Source of the DNA: Hemicordylus capensis
Lineage: Eukaryota; Chordata; Lepidosauria; Squamata; Cordylidae
DNA: 64,000 bases
Direction: 5' to 3'
Assembly (NCBI RefSeq): GCF_027244095.1
Contig: NC_069669.1
Location: 5,358,501 to 5,422,500 of the forward strand
Positions 1 through 8,898 of this stretch are shown here, piece after piece. Position 1 is the stretch's first letter. Each line of letters starts with the position of its first letter. Both the position numbers and the translations under genes were made by a program. Below the pieces are notes generated by a model. The model did not search any database, was not told the DNA's origin, and worked only from the letters and a program-made list of their open reading frames with translations.

Positions 1-301
1 TGCCAAAGCACAATTATATACAAAGTGGTTGTTTGTACATGATATATCTACAAAGATTTGCACACAAGGATTTGGAAACCCACAAGGTTATGAAGTATAT
101 GCAGGTAGTACTGTAACTCAGGGGTGGGGGATTTCAAGGCACATCAGGTAATCGGGGTGTGTGTGTGTGTGTGTTTACGTCCGACATCCATTTCCACAAT
201 TTGTCCCATTGCTGTTTAGAAGAGATACTCTTGTCTTTTTGCACATAACCATACAAACTTTTCCAGAAGAGATTTACTGTCTCATCTGTGTGAACCTGAT
301 A
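1..301 (-). mobile_element. LINE fragment, probably L1-type (continues left of window)
   Basis: The minus strand reads a short Trp/Lys-rich open stretch (about 300 down to 180) like the divergent C-terminus of a LINE ORF2, followed by a (CA)n tract and 3' sequence. The second copy (33184-33535) ends in a poly-T run on the plus strand, i.e. a poly-A tail on the minus strand, which suggests an L1-type element. The family assignment is an inference. Confidence 0.4.
159..175. repeat. (TG)n microsatellite
   Basis: Short TG tract inside the LINE fragment. The paralogous tract at 33391-33410 is slightly longer. Confidence 0.9.
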
Positions 302-302
302 G

Positions 303-417
303 GGCTGAGAGAGACCCCTGCCTGCAACCTTGGAGAAGCCGCTGCCAGTCTGTGAAGACAATACTCAGCTAGATAGATCAAGGGTCTGACTCAGTATATG
401 GCAGCTTCCTATGTTCA
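303..417 (+). mobile_element. 5S-headed SINE, 3' tail part
   Basis: Matches the 3' half of the full-length SINE at 43590-43880: the segment reading 'caaccttggagaagcc', then 'tgactcagtatatggcagc', ending near 'cctatgttc'. The 5S-related head is missing. Confidence 0.75.
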
Positions 418-644
418 GGTGTGCTCACACTGCCTGCATACTGCTGCCAAGGCCCCAGAACAAAACTCATTCCGTACACAGGTGAAAAAAGTTAGAGTAC
501 ACTGTGTGATAGGGGGTACCTGGCGTGGACGTGCCAGGAAATACTTGGGAGGATCCAGGTTCAGGCTGCCTGCTTGAGGGCAATGGGCGTGCATGAGAGG
601 GCTCCCTCTACTGGTCACATGCAGGAAAGACAGCCTCCCTGGCA

Positions 645-958
645 CCCTGGACATAAGAAGCTGCTTTCTACTGAGTCAGACCATTGGTCCAGCTAGTTCA
701 GGATTGTCTACACCGACTGGCAGCAACTTCTCCAAGGTTGCAGGCAGGAGTCTTTCCCAGCCCTGTCTTGAAATGCTGCCAGGGAGGGAATTTGGAAACT
801 TCTGGATGCAAGTATTCATCCCAGAGCACCCACATCCCCCGAGGGCCATATCTTGCAGTGCTGACACATGTAGTTTCCCATTCAAATGCAGACCACGGTG
901 GACCCTGCTTAGCAATGGGGAGGAGTCATGCTTGCTGCCACAAGACCGGCTCTCCTCA
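645..958 (-). mobile_element. 5S rRNA-derived SINE, near full length
   Basis: Read on the minus strand, the 5' end (from about 930) carries 'ttgctaagcagggtcc' and a 'gggaaac' version of the 5S box C, followed by the common body and the tail ending in 'ttcttatgtcc'. This is the SINE3-type layout of a 5S rRNA-related head plus an unrelated body. Its paralogue is 33881-34180. Confidence 0.75.
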
Positions 959-1059
959 CGGGGAGCAGCACCTCCTCCGTCAGGACTTGGCCTGGAAATG
1001 TAAGTAGAGTTGGCAGGGGTGTGTAGGGCGACTCCCCTCCCCGCCTGACCCCTTATCTA

Positions 1060-1112
1060 CATGTTTTTGTGCACCGCCGTCTTTGGAGTGGGGAGTATAT
1101 TACAACATGTTT
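1060..1112 (+). repeat. Left arm of inverted repeat flanking exon 3 of gene A1
   Basis: This 53-nt arm is the reverse complement of 1521-1570 apart from one mismatch and a 3-nt indel. The two arms bracket the terminal exon and poly(A) signal of gene A1. Gene B lacks both arms at the equivalent places, so they are insertions in the A lineage. The pair is conserved in the second copy (about 34244-34295 and 34707-34759). Confidence 0.9.
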
Positions 1113-1176
1113 CTAATAAATGCTGCAGCGGCAGCCCAAAGAGACGCCAGAGAGCCGCGCATCAGAGGCCAACAAG

Positions 1177-1182
1177 TTTATT
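1177..1182 (-). terminator. Poly(A) signal of gene A1
   Basis: AATAAA on the minus strand, about 90 nt after the stop codon. The following 'cttgttggcc' recurs after the signals of B and A2 and, slightly changed, of C and D. Confidence 0.75.
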
Positions 1183-1271
1183 GCCGCCGACTGGCGGGCG
1201 GACGGGGAGGCGGAGGGGAGGGAGGCGTCGATGTCGGGCGCAGCGGCTCCGGCGGGGCGCTCTCCTTCCGC

Positions 1272-2404
1272 TTAACCGTTCCTGCTGGAGATCAGCTCTA
1301 GGGTCAACAGGGCAGCGAACACGTCGTAGGAGACCTCGGAGCCGATGAGGGGCTCTCCGTTTCCGATGGCCATGTCGATCAGGAGGGCTTGGCGCCGTGC
1401 CTGCGGAGAGAGGAGGAAGAGCGGCAGAGGCCTCAGAGGTGGGGAGCCACCGACGGGGCGTCTCCCCCTACCGGGCCAGCAGCAGCCGGACGGCCACGAG
1501 TTTGTTTATTTATTTATGAGAAACATGCAATATACTCCCCACTCCAAAGACGGCGGTGCACAAAAGCATGTAAGTGAGGCAATATTAAGTATTGCGTTGT
1601 AAATGAAAAAGTAAAGCAGCTAACAGAAAGCCAATAAAGAAAAGTCTTCAATAGAGATGTGACGATCAGTAAGGAAGGGGCTAGAGGATGGGGAACCTTG
1701 GCACTCCAGCTGTGTTTGGACTACAACTCCCATAATCCCCAGCCACAGAGGCCAATAGCTAAGGATTATGGGAATTGTAGGCCAACATCTGCAGGAGTGC
1801 CAAGGTTCCCCATCCCCGGGACGAATCTGAAGGGGAAGAGAGTTCCAAAGAAGTGGGGCAGCAGCAACCGAAAAGGCCCTTTGGCAGGTCCGAGAAGTCC
1901 CAACCCCTCGAAAAGAGGGAGGGACAAAAGGGCCAGCTGAGCTGATCTAACAGGACGGGACGGGGCTAGGTGGAGAGGCGGTTCTGTAGGCGAAGAAGCG
2001 CCAAGCCCTGCAGGGCTTTGAAGGCAAGAACCCGGACTTTAAATTAAATGCGGCAGCAAACGGGTTACCACCAGTGCAGCGGCTGCAGGAGAGGAGCATG
2101 GCCCCGCGCCGTCTAGGCTTGGCCCCAGAGCGACTGCCGGACTGTCTGCTGCGGAGGGAGGCCAGGCAGGCAGGCAGCGAAGGCGGACAAGGGAGCGTCG
2201 TCCGGCCAGACCGAGCCAGCAGCAGCAGGACGGCCAGGAACACCGCCCCCGCCCCGCGCCGTCCGGGGAGCCCAGGAGGAGGGGCAGTGCAGAGGGCAGC
2301 GGCAGCGCTTGGCCCCAGGAGGGAGAGAGGCGACTCACCTCATCGACGGGATCCAGCCGCACCTGGCTGAGGGCGTTGAGCCTGTCGGCACCAATCAGGG
2401 ACAT
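1272..2404 (-). CDS. Small-protein family gene A1 (64 aa, two coding exons)
   Basis: I do not recognise this family. Exon 1 (2404-2339) starts at an ATG in good context (A at -3), about 50 nt downstream of a TATA box, and gives 22 codons beginning MSLIGADRLN. It splices in phase 0 at 'GAG|gtgagt' over a 938-bp GT-AG intron to exon 3 (1400-1272), 42 codons plus TAA. The second exon contains NGEPLIG and the family motif D-V-F-x3-L-x3-L, and the product ends SSRNG. There is no signal peptide, no zinc-binding cysteine pattern and no transmembrane helix. Exon 3 sits between the arms of a 50-bp inverted repeat. The sister copy A2 is near-identical in intron and flanks but very different after codon 20 of this exon, and it carries a frameshift. 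The gene model is inferred from splice sites, TATA, poly(A) signal and the parallel structures of B to F. Function is unknown. Confidence 0.7.
1521..1570 (+). repeat. Right arm of inverted repeat, within the A1 intron
   Basis: Reverse complement of 1060-1112. It follows a (TTTA)n stretch at 1501-1517 and begins the intronic insertion that distinguishes A-type introns from the short gene B intron. Confidence 0.9.
1685..1820. mobile_element. Palindromic MITE-like insertion, 136 bp, absent from copy 2
   Basis: Ends are inverted: 'ggatggggaaccttggcac' at the left and its reverse complement at the right, around a core reading 'ctacaactcccataatccc'. The homologous site at about 34870 reads straight through, so this is a clean presence/absence difference between the duplicates. 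A diverged relative lies at about 6742-6850. I see no clear target duplication. Confidence 0.8.
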
Positions 2405-2453
2405 CTTGGCAGTTGGTCTCAGACTCCGGTGCCGAGCGAGCCTCCCAGCAGCC

Positions 2454-2461
2454 CTTATATC
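2454..2461 (-). promoter_or_regulatory. TATA box of gene A1
   Basis: GATATAAG on the minus strand, 50 nt upstream of the ATG, with GC boxes (GGGGCGGGGC type) further upstream at about 2508-2520. The same element occurs at 24432-24439 (B) and 35501-35508 (A2). Confidence 0.7.
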
Positions 2462-2879
2462 TGGTCTGCGAGGCCGCGCCTCGATCGCCGCTCCTCCTTC
2501 GGCCAGAGGCGCCCCGCCCCTCACCGCTGACTCCGGGCGCCTTCGGGACTCGGGGAGGCGGGGAAGGCCAGAGCAGCAGCCGCCAGCTCCCTCCGGCAGG
2601 GTGGAAGCCCGCCTACCCCCCAGCATCGGTGCAGGAAGGCGTCGAACCCCGCTCTCTGCTCCCCTGCGCTGCAGGTTTGCTGCCGGTCCCTCGGCGGCTC
2701 CCCTCGACTCTCAAGGGGTCCTGCTGCTACACGCCTGCTCAGGCTCTGCAGGTTGCAGGCAGAGGGGAAGCAGAGGAGCAGCTCCTCACTCCGTTCTTCA
2801 TATGGGGAGAGAAGAGAGATGGGGGGGTAAATTTTGGGTGAAGTTGAAGAGGTGGGTTTTTAGATTTGGCATGGGGCGT

Positions 2880-3668
2880 TCAGTAAAAAGAGGAGGGAAG
2901 TCCTCAGATGCTTCCAGGAGACCTGCATCCCTGATTAGGAAGGGAATGGAAAATACAGCTGCTAAAACCAGAGGGCCCTTCTATACAAATCGATGGTGCG
3001 GCCACATTTGGAGTACTGTGTACCGTTCCAGGCACCATATCTCAAAAAGGACTGGACATTGTCGAAGTGGAGAAGGTGCAGACAAGGGCAACTAAGGAGA
3101 TCAGGGGCCTGGAGCACCTCCCTTAGGAGAAGAGGCTACAGCATCTGGGGCTTTTTGGTTGTGTGTGTGTTTTTAAAAAGAAGGTGACTAAGGATAGAGG
3201 TCTATAAGATTATGCATGATGTGGAGAAAGTGGAGGGAGAAATTCTTCTCCCTCTCACATAACACTAGAAGCAGGGGTCATCCCATGAAATTGATAACCG
3301 GGAAATTAAGGACCAGCAAACGGAAGTATTTTTTTCATACGACGCATAATCAACTTGTGGAATTCTCTGCCACAGGATGTGATGACAGTCAACAACCTCG
3401 AAGACTTTAAGAGAGGTTTGGATAACTTCATGGAGAAGAGGTCTATCAACAGGTACTAGTCAGAAAGCTATAAGCCATCTCCAGCCTCAAAAGGCAGGAT
3501 GCCTCCGAGTACCAGTTGCAGGGGAGTAACAGCAAGAGAGAGGGCATGCCTTTGACTCCTGCCTGTAGGCTTCCAGTGGCATCTGGTGGGCCACTGTGGG
3601 AAACAGGATGCTGGACTAGATGGGCTTCCTTGGGCCTGATCCAGCAGGGCTGTTCTTATGTTCTTATG
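2880..3668 (+). mobile_element. CR1 LINE, 3' end (degenerate)
   Basis: Shows the typical CR1 C-terminal reverse-transcriptase coding remnant ('tggtgcggccacatttggagt', RPHLEYC-like), then the 3' UTR ending in 'gatccagcagggctg' and the repeat 'ttcttatgttcttatg' that terminates CR1 elements. Several frameshifts are present. Its paralogue is 35920-36722. Confidence 0.88.
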
Positions 3669-4100
3669 GACCAACTTGTCCAGGGCAGCTCAGGAGTTCA
3701 TAGTGGCCATGATCACTAGGGGCCTATCCCAAGTGGTCTCTGGACCAATTAACGTTGCAGGTCACACACTTGATTTTGTCTTTTACTCTGATCAGGGTGG
3801 TGTTCTGTGGGTGGAGACTCCTGTGATTTCCCCATTGTCATGGACGGACCACCATCTAGTTAAGGTTAGACTTACAACCACTTTTGACCTGTGCAGGGGT
3901 GAGGGACCTATTAGAATGGTCCACCTGAAGAGGTTATTGGACCCAATAGGAATCCGAAAAACCTTGGAGAGATTTAATGTTGGCTCTGCTGGTGATCCTG
4001 TTGATGCCCTGGTGGAGAAGTGGAACAACATGCTCATCAGGGCAGTAGACACAATTGCTCCTAAGCGTCCCCTCTGACCCGCTTCAAAATTGACCAGGTC
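3669..4100 (+). mobile_element. LINE endonuclease-domain fragment (CR1/L2 group)
   Basis: A 139-codon open stretch carries the end of an APE-type endonuclease: GHTLDFVF and SWTDHHLVKV, the latter resembling the SDHHLV catalytic motif. A linker region follows and the frame stops at 4077. No reverse transcriptase follows. Its paralogue is 36724-37145. Confidence 0.75.
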
Positions 4101-4487
4101 TGGGGGCCCACTGCCTTGGGGGGCCACCCAGAGGCAAGTCACATGACTGACTCCCCCAGCCACGCACCCGCCCGGGCTTCCTTCAGTTGTATTCATCCTC
4201 CGAAACTGATGTGAGTGTTAAGCCCTGGAGCTACCAGAACAGCAGGTCTTTCTCTAGGACCATTCAATGACTTGCATCATCCACAATTTACAAAACCTTT
4301 TAAAAACAATTTAGGATGGTGCTCTATTGTGCCACATAGTTTATATATATAAAATTTTACTATGCTTTTTGTTACCACTATTTAGCCTAATTGAAGATAT
4401 CTTTACTTTTTGAGCTGAGCTTCAGTCAGCGGGGGGGCCATTTTAAAATCTTGTCTCTGGGCCCACTCCAACCTTGCTATGCTCCTG
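4098..4487 (-). mobile_element. Non-autonomous hAT-like element
   Basis: The minus strand begins CAGGAGCGTAGCAAGGTTGG, a hAT-type terminus, and continues through 'gagacaagattttaaaatgg'. The other end lacks a clear inverted terminus. Related copies are 5222-5318 (one end only), 7009-7380 and 37148-37540. Confidence 0.6.
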
Positions 4488-4529
4488 ATTGACCCCGTGG
4501 TATACAGAAGATCTACGGGGGCAGAAGCG

Positions 4530-4735
4530 GCTTCTATTTATTTATTTAACATATTTTAATACTACCCCAAACTTACATCTCTGGGAGGTTTACAACAAAA
4601 AATGACAACAGGGAAATCAAAACATTGGTTAAAATAAATGACAGTAAGAAGTTAAACATTACAACAATTTAAAATTTCAAAACAATATTTTAAAACAAGG
4701 TTAAAAATATTAAAATGGTATTTAATTAAAAGCCT
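4530..4735 (-). mobile_element. LINE 3' UTR/tail fragment
   Basis: On the minus strand, 'gtaaacctcccagagatg' is followed by an AT-rich stretch and an (AAAT)n tail (plus strand 'tatttatttattt'). This layout is common for squamate LINE or SINE 3' ends. Its paralogue is 37585-37790. Confidence 0.5.
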
Positions 4736-4899
4736 GGGTGAACAGATGTTATATTACAGTATATTAAGAAGATTAAGTTGGGAGTGACACTCCGAGAACA
4801 CTATATTAGGAAGATTAAGTTGGGGATGTGCGACACTGGCCTCTTAGGAGCCTCTTAGCACCCCTTGGTTAGATGCTGTTTTCAGTCATTCAGATGATG

Positions 4900-5198
4900 A
4901 GGAGCTAAGTTAATGGCAGTGGCTGTGTGTCCACAGAGCTCCTGGGAAGCTCTCTTCTTGTGACCAACGCAATGCAATCAAGCAGACCATGCAATTAGTG
5001 GCTATTAGGTTGCGTTGGGCATTTACTTAATGATCATCTTGATTTGTTGGGCATCCCATTACAGCTTGTTCTCTGGCTGTCTCAACAATAAGGGATTGGG
5101 TTGGGGATGTGCAGACATTTGGTGCCTCTTAACAGCACATGGTTAGATTCCTGCAGTTCAGTGGCAGTAGTTGTGTCCACAGAGCTCTTAGGAAGCTT
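4900..5198 (+). repeat. Recurrent gene-unit flank block
   Basis: The stretch from 'caatcaagcagaccat' to 'cagagctcttaggaagc' recurs at 25640-25800, 28290-28525, 38020-38249 and 38600-38830, with a diverged trace at about 51830-51950. It accompanies copies of the small-gene units and probably spread with them. Confidence 0.8.
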
Positions 5199-5221
5199 GG
5201 AATGGATGGGGCTATATAGTA

Positions 5222-5318
5222 AAGCTATATCTTTACTTTATGAGCTGAGCTTCAGTCAGTGGGGGGCCCATTTTAAAATCTTGTCTCTGGGCCCACTCCA
5301 ACCTTGCTACGCTCCTGA
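5222..5318 (-). mobile_element. hAT-like element, terminal fragment
   Basis: A second copy of the terminus seen at 4395-4487. The downstream bases to about 5360 ('gattgaccccgtggtatac') also match, so this is a local duplication rather than an independent insertion. Confidence 0.7.
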
Positions 5319-5539
5319 TTGACCCCGTGGTATACAGAAGATCTACGGGGGCAGAAGTGGCAAGGTAGGTGACTGGAGCACAAGTGGGGAAAGATGTGAC
5401 TTGAATCCGACAGATTATGACATAGAGCACATCTAAAGATCTATGCTCGGGCAATACGTGCAGCAAAGAAGCAGTTCTTTTCTGCCCATATTGCCTCTGA
5501 GAGTTCACATCCAGCAGAGTTGCTTAGGGTTGTGAGGGG

Positions 5540-5812
5540 GTTAGTACGTGCCTTCTCTTCCTTGAATCAGGATTTGCTAATTCTGGTCCACCCTGGTTGC
5601 ATATAAATGGGGGACTAGAAGCGTGAGCACTGCAAAATATTCCCCTTAGGGGACAGAGCCACTCTGGGAAGAGCATCTCAGTTCCAAGTTCCTTCTCTGG
5701 CATCTCCAGACAGGGCTTCCTGCCTGAAACCTTGGGGAAGCCACTGCCAGCCTGTGTAGACAATACTGAGCCTGATGGACCTATGGTCTGACTCTGAATA
5801 TGGCAGTATTCA
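5540..5812 (+). mobile_element. 5S rRNA-derived SINE
   Basis: The head reads 'tttgctaattctggtccacc', 'ctggttgcat' and 'aatgggggactag', a degenerate 5S internal promoter region. The usual body and a tail ending 'gaatatggcagtattcatg' follow. Confidence 0.7.
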
Positions 5813-6049
5813 TGACGGTATTTAAGAAGTTCTCTTAAATACCCATGGCCCAAGCTGTTTTGACTCTCTATTTTGAATCTTGACTCTGCAGACCCAGCTG
5901 CACTACAACTCCCAGTTAAGAAGGGAATGTGAGCTGTGAATTTCCTTGCTGATGAATCTCTCTTGTCTTGCATTTCCATTTATTTGTTAATTTCCTGGTA
6001 TATCTGTCTGTACAGCTCTCCAAACAGACATCTCTGCCTTCAGCTTGGA

Positions 6050-6470
6050 TGTTGGCTTCACAACCACAGTGCTTGGATGCCTTCCGTCTCCTGCTGCCTT
6101 TTGCAGGAGAAACATGTTGATAGATGCCTGCAATTTCTGGCCATTTCCACTGAAGGGAGCAAAGCAGGTTGGCATCTCCCAGAGGCATGTCCCACCTCCT
6201 CCTAGGTGGCCAGTGCGGTGTCACGTGTAGTTGCCCAGAACTCAGCCTGCTAGCTGAGCCTCACCTCTGACCAGCTGGCCTGAGAAACACCCCTCCCTCT
6301 CAGCTACACCTCACACCCCCCCCCCACTGCAACTTAGGAAGAGTATAAATAACTAAGTGGCAGAGGCTGATTGTCGGGCCTGCATCCAGATCATGCGCAG
6401 GAAGCACCTTTGCACACCAGCAAAGCGTTCAATGTGAAGGGCTTCCTTCCTTCCTAGAAGGGGCAGGATG
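6050..6470 (+). repeat. Recurrent upstream block of gene units (E copy)
   Basis: The sequence from 'gatgcctgcaatttctggcc' to 'gaagggcttccttcc' is shared with 25850-26220 and 28730-29060, and in part with 39030-39140. It lies upstream of genes E and C, so it is part of the ancestral duplicated unit. Confidence 0.75.
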
Positions 6471-6576
6471 AGCCAATGGCAGAGGTGGCTTCTTCTGCTT
6501 CCAGAAATGCTGGCGCAGGCACCACTGTCTTCTCTCCTGGTGGTGTGTGTGTGCACAGCCATGCACATGCACAGAG

Positions 6577-6577
6577 G

Positions 6578-6627
<50 letters not shown>

Positions 6628-6657
6628 CGCAGCGCGCGCACACACACACACACACAG
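6577..6657. repeat. (TG)n(CG)n(CA)n palindrome
   Basis: About 77 bp of almost uninterrupted alternating purine/pyrimidine: TG repeats, then CG repeats, a break at 'cagc', then CG and CA repeats. The two halves are reverse complements with arms of roughly 25 bp, so the tract could form Z-DNA or a cruciform. Confidence 0.92.
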
Positions 6658-7008
6658 AGGAATCAGTCTGCTTTTGCCCAGTCCATTTCCAACTTGACTG
6701 AAGGATATGGAAGTTTGCTGGTCCAAGGACTCTAAGCCAGACCTGCTCAACTTAGGCCCCCCCAGCTCTTTTGGAACCACAGCTCCCATAGTCCTCAGCC
6801 ATAGTGGCCAAAAGCCAGGGATGATGGGACTTGGAGGCCGATATCTGCAGGAGGGGGGGCCAGAGAAGTGGAGCAGCCCTGCTTGAAACCAGCCACCCTT
6901 CGAAGCAGGGAGTGCTTTCCAGCTCTGCGGCAGGGATGGCGCTGAACAGGGGAGGAGGAAGCCCACAGCCCCGCTGAAGGCAGCAGCGCCATAAGGGGAG
7001 AGAGTTGT

Positions 7009-7380
7009 CTGGGGACCCACTGCCTTGGGGGGCCCCCTAGAGGCAAGTCACATGACTGACTCCCCCAGCCACGCACCCTCCCGGGCTTCCTTCAGTTGTA
7101 TTCATCCTCCGAAACTGATGTGAGTGTTAAGCCCTGGAGCTACCAGAACAGCAGGTCTTTCTCTAGGACCATTCAATGACTTGCATCGTCCACGATTTAC
7201 AAAACCTTTAAAAAAATAATTTAGGATGATGTTCTATTGCAGCACATAGGAGATATATAAATATATAAATTTCACTTTGCTTTTTGTTAGCACTATTCAG
7301 CCTCATTTAAGATTTCTTTACTTCATGAGCTGAGCTTCAGTGAGGGGGGGGCATTTTGAAATCTTGTCTCTGGGCCCACT
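7009..7380 (-). mobile_element. Non-autonomous hAT-like element, second lineage copy
   Basis: Homologous to 4098-4475 with about 10% divergence. It separates two segments that are close together in the inverted paralogue near gene D (48830-48900). Confidence 0.6.
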
Positions 7381-7721
7381 CCAAGGTGCTGCGGCCCTGC
7401 TGAGGGCCCTCCTCGGATCTGAACTCTGGGCACCACCCATCGTGGTGAGGGTCGGGCTGTCCTCCCCCAACTTCTTGCAGGCGGAGGGTCCCCGGCAGAG
7501 GGCCTGACGCGCGACGAGCCTGGGCAGGAAGAAGCCCCGTTCCTGGCTGGCAAGGGGTCCCACAGCAGCAGGGCAAGGCAGGGCAGGGGGCGGGTGAGTC
7601 GCTGGCCACCTCTGCTCCCCCCAAGTCACGCTCCCGGTCGGGCGACCTTCTTGCCGTCCAGGCTGCAGCAGCGGTGGTGCTGGATGCCCCGCCGGCCAGC
7701 CAAAGCCAGCTCGGCACTCAT
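7337..7721 (-). pseudogene. Divergent GC-rich ORF upstream of gene E (relic)
   Basis: An ATG at 7721-7719 starts a frame beginning MSAELALAGRR, running head-to-head with gene E. A one-base difference from the D-side copy frameshifts it, and it stops at 7626. The downstream stretch encoding RQALCRGPSACKKLGEDSP remains open in another frame down to about 7400. The paralogue on the D side (46879-48984) is open throughout once a transposon is removed. It may be a real divergent gene or chance openness of GC-rich DNA. I do not recognise the product. Confidence 0.3.
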
Positions 7722-7856
7722 CCTCCCTCCTGACGCGAGTATGGCAGGCAGCAGGCGCCTGTTAGACGCGGCGTGGCAGCAAGCCTAGGGGAAGCCCGAA
7801 GGGGCCGACGGCCGAGGCGTGGGAAGAGGATCCAGGCCAGGCGGACGCCTTCCCGG

Positions 7857-7994
7857 GCCGGGACATTCCCGGGCGGCGGGGCGTCATCCTGCCGCCGGCC
7901 TGCTTGGCCCTCCCCGCCCTCCCGCCAGCCTCCAACGGACGCGGCGGGGGTGGCGAAGGAGGCGGGGCGCCGAGCCTCCCCGGCGGGATAAAAG
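7857..7994 (+). promoter_or_regulatory. Gene E promoter: kB-like site, CRE-like site, TATA
   Basis: GGGACATTCC at 7860-7869 fits the NF-kB consensus GGGRNWYYCC. A CRE/ATF-like GCGTCATC lies at 7881-7888, GC-rich boxes at 7915-7975, and ATAAAAG at 7988-7994. The order is preserved in F (52805-52814, 52826-52833, 52933-52939) and, on the minus strand, in D (46731-46740, 46712-46719, 46606-46612). Inducibility is inferred only. Confidence 0.6.
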
Positions 7995-8244
7995 GGCTGC
8001 TGCTGCTGCTGTCGGGCTCCATCCTCGGCGGCACCACCGGGGACTCCCAACTGCCGAGAAGGCTGCCAGAGCAACCGACGAACACGTGGCCCTCCGGAGC
8101 AGCTCCTCTGCCCTCCCGCCCAGGTGAGCTCGCCCGCCCCGACGGCTCCTGGGCTCTCTCGGGCGGCTCAGCTGCCTCTGCGGCAGCAGCAGCTTGTCCG
8201 CTCCTCTGAGCGCCGGCTTCTTTGCTCTCGCCCCCCACCACAGG

Positions 8245-8769
8245 ATGGCGACCATGATGCTCATCATGCCTCTGGCCAGTTCCTCCACCAGCCTCGACAA
8301 CAGCATCTCCATCTTGGAACAGCAGGCAAGTCTCAGGTGCTCTTCCTGGTGGTTGGGGGGGGCGCTCTTCGCCCTGGATTTGGGGGCTTGGAGTCCAGGG
8401 CCTCCACACAGCCTGGGGACCCCCAAATGCTCCTCCTGGGTCTGTCCTGGGTGCTGTAGCTGCCGCTAGCCCGGCCAGCTGAGTGTGACTGTGACCTGTG
8501 TCGGGAGCAGCGGGGAGCCGGGAAAGAAAGAAGCGGGGTGGGAATATATTACGGTGCGTGTTGGAACTCTCGGCCGCCGCTCCTCGCAGGCGCCCCGACC
8601 CGCTGACCTTCGGCCCCTCTTCTCTCTTTCCTTGCAGCCGCTGCTCGGGGGAGGCGGCGGCATGTTGGTGGAGCTGGCCACCTACCTCCAAGCCGAACCA
8701 CTGAGCTTCCTCGCCTGGGACAGGTTTACGGAGTACATTGGGGAGACGCTCGTCGAGAAATACAGATGA
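8245..8769 (+). CDS. Small-protein family gene E (70 aa)
   Basis: I do not recognise this family. After the TATA box, a noncoding exon 1 ends at 8123 (CAG|gtgagc). Exon 2 (8244-8325) opens with GATGGCG, a strong start context, and gives 27 codons (MATMMLIMPLASSS onwards). It ends CAG|gcaagt, a GC-type donor. Exon 3 (8638-8769), after 'ctttccttgcag', gives 43 codons and TGA. The protein has a short Met/Leu-rich N-terminus, a Gly-rich stretch GGGGG at the exon junction and the motif WDRF-x3-I-x3-L, and ends VEKYR. Exon 1 is open in the same frame but has no ATG, and it aligns with the coding exon 1 of genes A and B. Paralogues are F (intact) and G (relic). Poly(A) signal is at 8893-8898. Function and location are unknown. 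Confidence 0.7.
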
Positions 8770-8892
8770 GCCCTCCTTGTCCCCACCGCCCGCCGGGCTG
8801 CTGGCTCCCCGCCGCTCCCGGGAGTCGCCGCTGCCGTCGGGGTGCCGCCGCGCGCTTTGCGCTCTTGTGCGGTGAAACTGACAGCGAGCAGC

Positions 8893-8898
8893 AATAAA
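8893..8898 (+). terminator. Poly(A) signal of gene E
   Basis: AATAAA 124 nt after the stop codon. The surrounding 'gcaataaagagcctgaacc' is identical in F. Confidence 0.8.

Larger units (their letters stand above)
1..5198. repeat. Segmental duplication, copy 1 (pair of 33235-38249)
   Basis: Base 1 corresponds to base 33235, and collinear near-identity runs to about 5198 / 38249, so the left edge lies outside the window. The block carries a LINE fragment, 5S-SINE pieces, small gene A1, a CR1 end, a LINE endonuclease fragment and a hAT-like repeat. The copies differ by small indels, including a 136-bp insertion present only here (1685-1820). Gene A1 is open here, whereas its partner A2 is frameshifted. 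Confidence 0.93.

Noticed and set aside
2376-3095. 239-codon plus-strand frame across the A1 promoter and CR1
   Set aside because: Antisense to the A1 promoter and continuing into a decayed CR1 element. Chance openness.
7762-8691. Long antisense open frames across genes E, D and F
   Set aside because: These are shadows of GC-rich exons and promoters on the opposite strand, with no independent start, splice or poly(A) signals.
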